From: Astragalus membranaceus
Taxonomy: Eukaryota > Streptophyta > Magnoliopsida > Fabales > Fabaceae
Direction: 5' to 3'
NCBI GenBank assembly: GCA_039519185.1
Contig: CM076851.1
Location: 46,916,751 to 46,980,750, forward strand
Length of the DNA stretch: 64,000 nt
Below, piece by piece: positions 55,654 to 64,000 of this stretch (position 1 is the stretch's first letter; each line of letters opens with the position of its first letter). The notes beneath the pieces are model-generated. The model was not told the origin of the DNA and ran no database searches. It saw nothing but the letters and a program-made list of their open reading frames with translations. The position numbers and the translations under genes were made by a program.

Positions 55654-57234
55654 ATGGCTTCTTCTTCGCATCACCCAAAACAGTCTGAAAACCCTGAGGA
55701 GCTTGATGAGATCCTTATACCTGCAGATCAAGATAGCATTTCAATAGCTAAGATAACCTTAGTGGGGAAAATACTGACAGATAGAAATACCAACAGAAAT
55801 GCAGCTAAAGAAGTGATTTCAAAGGCCTGGTCATCCTTCTCAGAATTCCAGATAACAGATCTAGGCAAAAACAAATTTATGTTCACATTTGCAGAAGAGA
55901 AGCACTGCAAAGAGGTGTTCGACAGGGCCCCGTGGTATTTCCTCAACCACTTGATGTGTTTACAGTACTGGGTGCCTGAGGTGTCACCCCATGAGATCAA
56001 CTTTGACTTCAATCCTTTTTGGATTCAAGTCCACAACCTTCCTTTGGAGTTTTTGAATAAATCTAATTCTAAAACCATTCTCCAAAAGATAGGGCGTATT
56101 TTGGAAATAGAGGAATCCATTGTTGATGGTCGAATTATTAGAACCTTCATGAGAGCAAAAGTGGAAGTTGATGTCATGAAACCTTTGGCTACAGGTTGCT
56201 GGGTTCCTAGGAAAGATTTACCTAAGATATGGGTAATTTACAAGTATGAAAGACTTCAGGATTTGTGTTTTAATTGTGGGGTGATGGGACATGAGCAGAG
56301 AAATTGTAAAGTTAAGAGGCTAATGTCAGCCTACTGTTCATCCATACCAAAGTATGACCTACATTTAAGCACACAACCTACAAAACCTATAGCTGTTATT
56401 CTGAGAGAACACAAAAGGAAATATGGTGATAGCACCAAGGATTCTGCAAAGAAGTTTTTTGGTGGCTCTACTAATTCTACCTATCAGGATAAGCATAAGG
56501 AACAACAAGAAAATGAGACAGAACAAGACGTGTTAGCTAAGGACAAGGCAAAAAAGGAATGAGAGGAAATGATAGCTAATTGTGGTGAGGTGTTTGGTGG
56601 AAATAGTATGGGAAGGAAGAACAAACCTCTTCGTGTTATAGTTGATTCAAGTGATAGTTCTGATGACACCAATGTAGAAGAATCATATCCTATGCCCCCT
56701 GAAGCCTTTATGACTGATGAGGAACTTGCAGCTTACCGTATCAACCAGGATAACCTCTATGGAGAGACTAGCAAATCCAATGTTACTGCAGAAGGTTCAT
56801 CTCAGAATGTCATCCCTGCAGGTAAAATAGTATCTAATCAGTCTCATTTGAATAGTGAGGTTGAGAAAACTATTATTGAGGATTCTCTCAGATGGAGGGA
56901 TCCTCCAAAAGTTCTAATGAAGTCTTTCCCTGATTATATCGTGGAGTTTCCTCCAGAAGAAGATTGCCTAGAAGGGGAAGTACTTAGTCTGAGAACTGAG
57001 GAGGAGGATGCATTGGCTCTAACCTTGGTTACTGGAATGTCTCTTTTAAAAAAGAGGATATGTAGTGAAGACAGCAAAGACATGGAGAACAGTGCAGGGA
57101 AGAAATTGAAATCTACTCTATCTAAGGAATTTGGAGAATCTAGCTCTTTTGCAGGAGAGTTTGGTCCATTTGCTCTGGGTTACAAGTCACAGAAAGAGGC
57201 GGCAGGCAAGTCACTGCCCCCTCCAGCACAATGA
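55654..57234 (+). CDS. LINE ORF1 (nucleic-acid-binding gag-like protein), one in-frame TGA
   Basis: From ATG 55654 (MASSSHHPKQSENPEELDEI) the product has a DUF4283-type RNA-binding domain (about residues 40-190: VGKILTDRNTNRNAAKEVIS, HCKEVFDRAPWYF, VHNLPLEFLNKSNSK). A zinc knuckle CFNCGVMGHEQRNC follows near residue 205. The frame is interrupted by TGA at 56560-56562 (KAKKE-stop-EE) and then continues to 57234 as an acidic region. The ORF1 protein coats LINE RNA. The TGA may be a disabling mutation or be read through; CDS is used because the frame is otherwise open. It overlaps the ORF2 start by ATGA. Confidence 0.88.
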
Positions 57235-60200
57235 GTTGTGTTAGTTGGAATTGTCGTGGCTTGGCGGCGGCCACGACAAATAGGGAACTTAATGGTCTTT
57301 TTAGAGACCATAAGCCTGCCATAGTGTTCCTTTCTGAAACTAGAGCTCATAAGGAGCGTGTTGAAAGAGTTAGAAGGAAATATAGACTTCAAAACTCTTT
57401 CTGTGTTGAAGCTAATGGTACTAGTGGTGGTTTATGCCTTTTTTGGAATGATTATTATGAATTGCAGGTCCTGAAATCTCGTTCTAATTTCATTCATGCT
57501 GTAGCTAAGGAGAGAAGATCTAATTTCCAGTTTGAAATTACTTTTGTTTATGGTAACCCCCTCTTTGCTAATAGGAGACACCTTTGGCACAAGATTTTGA
57601 GGTTAAAGCCTAGAAATAATGGTGCTTGGTGCTGCATTGGAGATTTCAATGAGATGCTCTCTAATGATGAAAAAGATGGTTTTAATGACGTGGAACCTAT
57701 TAGAATGAATCTGTTTAGAGGATTTCTAAATGATGCTGAGTTGATGGATTTCCATCTACAAGGGTGTAGGTTTACTTGGATTAGTAACCCAAGAAATGGG
57801 ATTGTTACAAGGCAGAAGATAGATAGAATGCTTGCTAATTTTTCCTGGAGGAGTGGTTTCCCTCATGCTTTTGCTACTGCTTTGCCTATTATCAACTCGG
57901 ACCACTCTCCTATTGTTCTTAAACCTAGACCTCCTACAACTAGTGGTAAGTCCTTTAGGTATGAATCCTTTTGGGAAGAGAATCAATATTGTAGGGAGGT
58001 GGTGAAGTCTTCTTGGGTTAGCTCTACGTCTGATCCATGGCAGAAATGGTCTTCTAATACATCTAGAAGCAAGTTTGAGCTCAAACAGTGGCATGCTAGA
58101 ACTTATAGTAATGCTGCTAAAGAGATAAAATTCCTTAAAATTCATCTTGAGAATTCTCTTAACAAAGATCCTAATTTGGTTGACTGGAGGGAGGTTTCCC
58201 ACATCAGATTAGAAATAGACAGGTTATGGAAGCAAGAGGAGCAATACTGGGGGCAAAGATCTAGGGTGAAATGGCTAAATTTTGGTGACAAGAATACCAG
58301 GTTTTTTCACGCTTCCACTATTCAAAGAAGGGACAGAAACAAGCTGCAAAGAATTAAGGATGACTCTAATAACTGGCTGGAAGGGCATAATGAAGTTATG
58401 AATGGTATTTGCCAATACTATAATTCCCTTTACTCCTCTGTAGTGATTTCTAATGTTGATCAGTGTCTACAAGTAATTCCTGCTTGTATTGATGAGACTA
58501 TGAACATGTCCCTTACTAGCCCAATCCTTTTGAAGGAAGTTGAGGAGGCTGTTTTCAATTTAGGTGCCTATAAAGCCCCTGGACCTGATGGTCTTAATGG
58601 GCTGTTTTATCAGAAAAATTGGGAAATTATTAAAGATGATGTCCATTTGGCTGTCATTAAATTCTTTAATGAAGGGGTTCTGGGTAAAGATATAAATTTC
58701 ACTAATGTTGCCCTTATTCCTAAGATACCTAATCCTGATTCTATTTCTAATCTAAGACCTATTAGTTGTTGTAATTTTATGTCTAAGATTATTGCTAAGA
58801 TCTTTGTCAAGAGGCTTAAACCTTTCCTAGGTACAATCATTACCCCTCAACAAAGTGCTTTTGTTGGTGGTCGTATGATTCAAGACAATTTAATAGTAGC
58901 TCATGAGGCCTTCCACTTTTTGAAGAAGAACTATGGGAAGGGTGGTAGAGGTCTTGCTATTAAATTGGACATGAACAAGGCATATGACAGAGTCAGTTGG
59001 GAATTTTTGCATAAAGTGCTTTTAGCCTATGGTTTTGATTCTGTTTGGGTCTCCAGGGTGATGACTCTTGTTACTTCTGTCTCCTATTCTTATCAAGTGA
59101 ATGGTTTCTCCTCCAACAGAGTGGTGCCTCACAGGGGTCTTAGGCAAGGGGATCCTTTGTCCCCTTACCTTTTCATCCTTGTTTTTGACGCTCTATCTAG
59201 GCTTATTTCTGATGCTTATGCTAAAAATATTATTACAGGTATTAAGCTTGCAGATACAGCTCCCCCGCTCTCACATTTATTCTTCGCTGATGATGCTATA
59301 TTGTTTGTTAGAGACTCTCAGTCAGATATCTACCAATTGATCAACATTCTCAATGTTTTTACTAAAGCTTCTGGTCAGAAAATTAACTTAGCAAAGTCAG
59401 GGATAATTTGTGGTAATCGTATGGATCCAGTTACTAGGGATTCTCTATCTCAAATGACTGGTATTTCTATTTGGGATCATCCAGGGAAGTATTTGGGGGT
59501 CCCTGCTCAATGGGGAGGTTCAAAAATTCAAGGTTTATCTTGGCTCAAAGATATGGTGTTGAATAAGATGGAGGGGTGGAAAGGTTCTCTTTTAAATGCT
59601 GCTGGAAAGGAAATTCTTATCAAATCAGTTATTCAAGCAATCCCAACCTACACTATGGCAATATTACAGCTTCCTAAAACTTTCTGTGATTCATTAACTT
59701 CAGCTGTAGCTAGGTTTTGGTGGCAATCTTCTGGCCGTAGTAGAGGTATTCACTGGAGGAATTTTCATGACTTATGTCTTCCTAAGTGCCAAGGAGGAAT
59801 GGGGTTTAAAGAATTTCAGAAGATGAACTCTGCTATGCTGACTAAACAAGTGTGGAGGCTAGTAAATAATCCTTCTTCCTATTGGGGTTCAATGTTGAAG
59901 GGTATCTACTTTCCTAGAAGTGATTTCTGGAATGCTGGGATGGGGAGGAGGAGTTCTTGGGTGTGGAAGAGTTTGATTCATGGTCGTTCTCTTCTTAAGG
60001 CTGAAGGTAGATGGCACATTGGTAGAGGTCAGGCTGTGCACATTGTTGATGATTTATGGACTGCCTCTGGGGCTAAAGCTATCCTGAAGAGCAATGCTAC
60101 GGTTTCCATGGTTGGGGAGTTAATTGGCACTGACTGTGAATGGGATTTGTCTAAACTTAGAGCTAATCTCACTCCTAATTCTGCTATAGAAGCCCTTAAA

Positions 60201-61376
60201 ACGCCTGTTTCTAGGACTTCTACTCAGGACAAGTTATTTTGGCCTCTCACTAGTAATGGTTTGTATACTGTTAATTCTGGCTACAAGTCTCTTTCTGCTA
60301 GATCTGCTCAACCCTCTACTAGTGCGTCTTCTTCTATTTCTAGGCCTAGTGATCTTTGGTCTTTCATTTGGAGGGCTAATGTTCCTAACAAAATCAAACA
60401 TTTTATGTGGAGATTGATGAATGATTTTCTCCCCTCTAAGGATGCTTTATATAGGAAAAGAGTTGCTTCTTCTAATCTTTGTGTCATTTGTAACTTTGAA
60501 CCAGAGACCACAGAGCATCTCTTTCTTCTTTGCCCTTGGACTAGGGCATTTTGGTTTGGTTTGAATCTTGTTCCTGGGCCAGTCAGAGAAGGGTTGACTA
60601 CTACTTATGGTTGGTTTATCAATGTCTGTGAATCTATCCTAATCAAAGATCCTCAAGGTATTTCTAAGCTTTTATTTGCCCTTTGGAACATTTGGAAGAT
60701 GAGAAACGAATTTATTCATCAAGGTAATCAGCCTAATCCTGTGGGTGTTCTTCAAAGAGTTAACATTTCTAGCTTTGAATACACTAACAATACACAAACA
60801 AATATATCAACCATCCAAAACCCTCATATTCCTATGGTAAGAGTGGCTCCTTGTTATTGGAAACCACCAATCCCCCCCTATGTGAAGATCAATTCTGATG
60901 CCACTTTCAACCCTACTACTGGGGTGGGTTTCATTGCAGTTGTTTGCAGGAATGAGAAAGGTAACATCCTTACCTCACTTACCAAACAGATTTTTGCTAC
61001 TTCACCATTGATGGCTGAGGCGTTCGGTCTTCGTGAAGCTGCTTCCCTCTCCAACTCCTTGAGTCTCCAGTTTGTTGTTCTTGAATCTGATTGTCAAAAG
61101 CTAGTCGATGCTTGCAATTCAACAAAGATATTTGGTGAGATTCAAGGTGTTATCACTGATATTAACAATTTCAGAGAGATCGGTGGTGATAGCATTGTTA
61201 CCTGGACGAATCGGGAAGGAAACATGGTTGCTCATGAATTGGCTAGCTTGGCTTCAAGAGGTCTCCTTTCGATTAACTGGAATGTTCTTCCTCCAAATTC
61301 ACTTCGTAATGCTATCTCCATCGATTGTTTCCGGGCACAAAGTGATTTGCATGTGTTTGATTTCCATCCCCCTTGA
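57231..61376 (+). CDS. LINE ORF2: endonuclease, reverse transcriptase, zinc region, RNase H (1381 aa, intact)
   Basis: Domains in order: apurinic-type endonuclease, about 1-225 (SCVSWNCRGLA with the catalytic Asn, FLSETRAHKE with Glu, WCCIGDFNEM, and INSDHSPIVLK at the end); reverse transcriptase, about 440-730 (YKAPGPDGLNGLFYQKNW, RPISCCNFMSKIIAKI, LDMNKAYDRVSWEFL, RGLRQGDPLSPYLFILVFDA, active site FFADDAILFV near 684); a zf-RVT zinc region near 1045-1105 (KIKHFMWRLMNDFLP, LCVICNFEPETTEHLFLLC); and an RNase H domain, about 1215-1340 (INSDATFNPTTGVGF, ESDCQKLVDAC). The product nicks target DNA and copies LINE RNA there. No stop or frameshift. The start ATG overlaps the ORF1 stop (ATGA), suggesting coupled re-initiation. 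Confidence 0.96.
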   Translation: MSCVSWNCRGLAAATTNRELNGLFRDHKPAIVFLSETRAHKERVERVRRKYRLQNSFCVEANGTSGGLCLFWNDYYELQVLKSRSNFIHAVAKERRSNFQFEITFVYGNPLFANRRHLWHKILRLKPRNNGAWCCIGDFNEMLSNDEKDGFNDVEPIRMNLFRGFLNDAELMDFHLQGCRFTWISNPRNGIVTRQKIDRMLANFSWRSGFPHAFATALPIINSDHSPIVLKPRPPTTSGKSFRYESFWEENQYCREVVKSSWVSSTSDPWQKWSSNTSRSKFELKQWHARTYSNAAKEIKFLKIHLENSLNKDPNLVDWREVSHIRLEIDRLWKQEEQYWGQRSRVKWLNFGDKNTRFFHASTIQRRDRNKLQRIKDDSNNWLEGHNEVMNGICQYYNSLYSSVVISNVDQCLQVIPACIDETMNMSLTSPILLKEVEEAVFNLGAYKAPGPDGLNGLFYQKNWEIIKDDVHLAVIKFFNEGVLGKDINFTNVALIPKIPNPDSISNLRPISCCNFMSKIIAKIFVKRLKPFLGTIITPQQSAFVGGRMIQDNLIVAHEAFHFLKKNYGKGGRGLAIKLDMNKAYDRVSWEFLHKVLLAYGFDSVWVSRVMTLVTSVSYSYQVNGFSSNRVVPHRGLRQGDPLSPYLFILVFDALSRLISDAYAKNIITGIKLADTAPPLSHLFFADDAILFVRDSQSDIYQLINILNVFTKASGQKINLAKSGIICGNRMDPVTRDSLSQMTGISIWDHPGKYLGVPAQWGGSKIQGLSWLKDMVLNKMEGWKGSLLNAAGKEILIKSVIQAIPTYTMAILQLPKTFCDSLTSAVARFWWQSSGRSRGIHWRNFHDLCLPKCQGGMGFKEFQKMNSAMLTKQVWRLVNNPSSYWGSMLKGIYFPRSDFWNAGMGRRSSWVWKSLIHGRSLLKAEGRWHIGRGQAVHIVDDLWTASGAKAILKSNATVSMVGELIGTDCEWDLSKLRANLTPNSAIEALKTPVSRTSTQDKLFWPLTSNGLYTVNSGYKSLSARSAQPSTSASSSISRPSDLWSFIWRANVPNKIKHFMWRLMNDFLPSKDALYRKRVASSNLCVICNFEPETTEHLFLLCPWTRAFWFGLNLVPGPVREGLTTTYGWFINVCESILIKDPQGISKLLFALWNIWKMRNEFIHQGNQPNPVGVLQRVNISSFEYTNNTQTNISTIQNPHIPMVRVAPCYWKPPIPPYVKINSDATFNPTTGVGFIAVVCRNEKGNILTSLTKQIFATSPLMAEAFGLREAASLSNSLSLQFVVLESDCQKLVDACNSTKIFGEIQGVITDINNFREIGGDSIVTWTNREGNMVAHELASLASRGLLSINWNVLPPNSLRNAISIDCFRAQSDLHVFDFHPP

Positions 61377-61764
61377 ACTGGTGAGGGTATTTGATCATGG
61401 TGGTGGTTTTTTGGTGAAGTTTCTTGCGTTAATTCCAGATCTAGGTTTTTGCCGTTTCTAGCTATTCGCAGTCTTTATGTCGTTTTCCTTTCCTGTCTTA
61501 ATTTGTTTCAATTATTGCTTTGTACGTTTTACTTGTCTTTCATGGGCTGACCCGGTTGCCTTTGTTTTTATTTTTGGAACCTTTGAACTATCTTATTGGG
61601 CCTCTTTGTTTGCCTGTTAGTTTGGGCTGCTGCCTTTTATTTTAGCCTTGTTAGCTTGAGCCCACAATTGCTGTGTGGTGCCTTTTTGTTCCTTATTGGG
61701 TTGTATTGGTTTGGGCCTTGCCCTTTTGAATGAAAATCAAACAACTATTGACCAAAAAAAAAAA
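61377..61764 (+). other. LINE 3' UTR and poly(A) tail
   Basis: The T-rich 3' UTR ends in AAATCAAACAACTATTGACC followed by 12 A residues (61753-61764), which run into the target duplication. Confidence 0.9.
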
Positions 61765-61777
61765 TGCTTCAAAATTA

Positions 61778-62814
61778 GGCCTTTTTTTTTTGTACCCCCA
61801 TCAACTCCCATCTACCCCCATCAAATTGCTAAAACCCAAAAATACCCCTGCCCAACTTACAATTCGCTCGGATTTACCTTCATCTAAGGTAAATCCGCTT
61901 TGTTATTTTTAAAGTCGGATTTACCTCAGATGGGGGTAAATCCGATTTCAAAAATAACAAAGCGGATTTACCTTAGCTGAAGGTAAATCCGCTTTGTTAT
62001 TTTGGAAATCGGATTTACCTGGTGGGCACATAAATCCGATTTCCCTAAAAAAAGAGAAAATCGGATTTATCCCACCTAAGGTAAATCCGATTTCCCTAAA
62101 AAAAGAAAATCGGATTTATCCCACCTAAGGTAAATCCGATTTTGTTATTAAAAAAAATTGTTTTTTATTTAATTTTTTGAAAAAGGTTATAAAATGCTAC
62201 TAAAAATCTGTTAAACAGCCAAAACTAATCCAAAAATTATAAAAACACCACTAAAAATCTAATAAAACCAAAATAAGGTTATGCAAATTTTTTCAGATTT
62301 TTTGAAGATTATGAAAAATTAAAAAGCGGATTCACCCCCACATAAGGTAAATTTTTTCAGACGGTCGAAATTTGTATCTAAAATTTTAACTAAGTTATTT
62401 ATTAATTAGGTTAACAAAGCGGATTTACCCCCACATAAGGTAAATCCGCTTTGGTTATTTTTAAAAGCGGATTTACCTTATATGGGGGTAGATCCGCTTT
62501 TAAAAATAACAAATCGGATTTACCCCCAATTAAGGTAAATCCGATTTGTTATTTTTCAAAGCGGATCTACCCCATCTTAAATAAATCCGATTTTATTTTT
62601 TTAAATTTTTTATTGGAAATCGGATTTACCTAAATCCGATTTAAATTTTTTAAATTTTTTAGTGGAAATCGGATTTACCTAAATCCGATTTCCAAAAAAA
62701 AAAATTGAAATCAGGATACGTTCGGGATTTTTAATTTTTGTGAAGGGCAATTGCGTCTTTTTGCAGGGTCGATGGGGGTAGAGAGGGAGGTGGTGGGGGT
62801 ACAAAAAAAAACCC
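61778..62814. mobile_element. Mutator-type MITE (1037 bp) made of inverted repeat words, TSD TCAAAATTA
   Basis: The ends are GGCC(T)10GTACCCCCATC and, complemented, GGGT9GTACCCCCACC, an inverted repeat of about 50 bp with mismatches (both continue CTACCCCCATC). The 9-bp duplication TCAAAATTA (61769-61777 and 62815-62823) fits the Mutator superfamily. Inside, the words GCGGATTTACC / GGTAAATCCGC and CGGATTTA / TAAATCCG occur more than 20 times in alternating orientation, often as ready palindromes with GGTGGG or GATGGGGG loops. A middle part (62150-62390) is plain AT-rich. It does not encode protein. Confidence 0.88.
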
Positions 62815-62823
62815 TCAAAATTA

Positions 62824-62939
62824 ACGTAAAAAAACATACTTCAAATTCACATAACCCAACACCCACCCACCCAACACCCAACACCCAACCCCAGGTCCTA
62901 CACTCCTACTAATTTAGTTCCACATATTTTCAAAGTAGT

Positions 62940-62988
<49 letters not shown>

Positions 62989-63124
62989 CATTTGATCGTA
63001 AAGAGGGAATAGAAGAGAGTGTTCGTAGGATATTTTTGCTTACAAGTTACAACCTCGTCTCTCCTCTTCTCAAAATGTTCAAAATAAAAACCCTCTTCTC
63101 AACGCTGAAACGGTTTTCCTTCCC
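62824..63124. other. (AT)n tract and C/A-rich repeats, no gene
   Basis: A cluster of ACCCACCCAACACCC-type words (62860-62895) and an (AT)22 run (62943-62986). The stretch after 63000 has a leader-like composition before the candidate exon. Confidence 0.85.
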
Positions 63125-63265
63125 ATGTATCGGACAATTGATGTTACGAAGGGTTTGGATTGTGCAATAGAGCAACAGAATCCTTGCTCTGAACATTTCC
63201 TCTCAAGTTTCCATTTCCACATGACAGAACCGTCCTTTTACAGCTTCCTCCGCTACAGCCCACAG
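63125..63265 (+). CDS. Possible first exon of a host gene (47 codons), unrecognised
   Basis: ATG at 63125 opens MYRTIDVTKGLDCAIEQQ, then FHFHMTEPSFYSFLRYSPQ, ending exactly at CACAG|GTTAGTG, a good donor site in phase 0. It lies outside the identified elements and follows a leader-like stretch. I do not recognise the product, and no further exon is visible before the window ends. An alternative ATG at 63074 in another frame gives only 31 codons. It may be an unrelated fragment. Confidence 0.35.
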
Positions 63266-63267
63266 GT

Positions 63268-64000
63268 TAGTGTGTAACTGTAATGCTTTTATTTTTATAG
63301 ATTTTGTAAACTGGTTCATCTTTGTTGTGGCTAATCATCTCCTTTGTTTCTCATACATTCCCTATAATGAATTAATGATTGTAGTTGGTTCTCTTAAGGG
63401 ACGCCATAGTTGAATGACAGTTGAGTTAGTTGCTTTGTTAATGAAAGTAATTTACATGTTTGACGAAATGTCTCAGTTAATATGTATCTATATATTCAAT
63501 AGCTACAAAAGATAATTCATCGGCAATTAATTTTAAATTTTATCTATTTAAACTTTGCTCCAATTTAGCTCAAGTTTATTCTGAATTTTTCTTTATTTAA
63601 AAGGGGATGATAGTGTTAGCCACTTTTCCTTTTATGACTAGAACCCGCGACCCTTTGAGTGTAAGTGAAAAGACTTATAAACTGAATTGCCCTTCGTTGT
63701 CCTTATGCTAAACTTGAACTAAAGGGTCGTTAATTAACTTAACTTCTTGTTTTCAATATTCTTGATTGGTTTTAGAAGGATAGATTATTTTGGGATCTTT
63801 TATGTTTTTGTGTAAACTTTCTCTGTAAGTTCTCCTTATGTAAATAATATTTTTAGTTTAATTTCATATCTCTTAATGCGTTTGAGGGATTTTTTGTTTA
63901 TCATACCACTATGAAACTAGTATTCTTCCTCTGAGATGAGTTATTATTGTAACAATGTAACTTAGGTTCAATACAACTTAGAAATAAATCAAATAACAAT
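63268..64000 (+). other. No gene seen; possible intron
   Basis: T-rich DNA without a recognisable frame or element, consistent with a first intron of the candidate gene to its left. A partial phrase 'gactagaacccgcgaccctttga' near 63640 resembles transcribed repeat noise. Confidence 0.4.

Larger units (their letters stand above)
55077..61777 (+). mobile_element. Full-length L1-like LINE with 16-bp target duplications
   Basis: The element (55093-61764) has a 5' UTR (55093-55653), ORF1, ORF2, a 3' UTR and a 12-A tail. The target duplication AAATGCTTCAAAATTA is present at 55077-55092 and 61762-61777. The insertion point reads GTGTTT/AAATGC, so the nicked strand is TTT/AAA, the preference of L1 endonucleases. 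ORF2 is intact, while ORF1 has one in-frame TGA. It is complete at the 5' end, which is uncommon for LINE copies. Confidence 0.95.

Overview
This is a stretch of plant nuclear DNA made almost entirely of transposable elements nested inside one another. The set of families (Tekay-type and Athila-type Ty3/gypsy elements, a Sirevirus-like Ty1/copia element, an Ogre-like leader, MULE, CACTA, hAT, and an L1-like LINE) and short introns with GT..AG borders indicate a dicot. A legume is my best guess from the look of the Ogre-like, Sirevirus-like and gag sequences; that is inference, not proof. I see no clear intact host gene. The host-derived pieces are captured fragments, one processed pseudogene, and one possible first exon at the right edge.

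Layout. (1) 1-12115 is a nest on the left: a Tekay-type element (3-3592, only its pol end and 3' LTR) sits in an Athila-type element (3593-7470, minus strand), which sits in a Sirevirus-like copia element (7471-12115, minus strand). The copia element in turn sits beside or in MULE DNA. (2) 12116-26450 is MULE territory. MULE-1 (plus strand) runs from about 12950 to 25907 but is split by a 9.0-kb CACTA element (13362-22368, TSD CAG) and a 1.24-kb hAT element (24128-25367, TSD TTAGGAAC). The CACTA element carries host gene fragments, an ACR-type ACT-repeat gene and an SF3B2-like exon, and has itself received a solo LTR (19604-22207, TSD GCAAT). (3) 26451-32165 holds a truncated LTR, an Ogre-like leader plus PBS and LTR, and a small LINE RNase H scrap. 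(4) 32943-38705 is a deleted gypsy element (minus strand) with a hAT MITE inside it. (5) About 38720-53904 is MULE-2, a FAR1/MULE-type gene on the minus strand. It is broken by a ribosomal protein L7 retropseudogene and by a solo LTR lying four codons after its start codon. That LTR in turn contains another solo LTR (42026-44469) and a very young Tekay element with an intact polyprotein frame (44767-53365). (6) 55077-61777 is a full-length LINE with perfect 16-bp target duplications, directly abutting a 1.04-kb Mutator-type MITE built from inverted repeats (61778-62814). (7) 62824-64000 has an (AT)n tract and a candidate first exon.

How the parts relate. Target-site duplications and reading frames that resume across each insertion give a relative order: MULE-1 before CACTA before the GCAAT solo LTR; MULE-2 before the ATTTC solo LTR before the AACAA solo LTR and the young Tekay element. 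The 5' and 3' LTRs of the young Tekay element differ by about five substitutions and one 2-bp indel over 1653 bp (my count by eye). Its 5' LTR has lost its last roughly 920 bp together with the leader, PBS and gag start codon.

The observation I consider least explained is a recurring module in the LTRs: clusters of CpG-rich palindromic words, different in each LTR family. In the Tekay-type LTRs they lie just upstream (LTR sense) of a conserved ACTTTTGA block. In the Athila LTR an 11-mer, TCGCGACGCGA, occurs in three pairs, each pair exactly 21 bp apart. The same 11-mer, again paired at 21-22 bp, occurs in an unrelated Tekay-type solo LTR.
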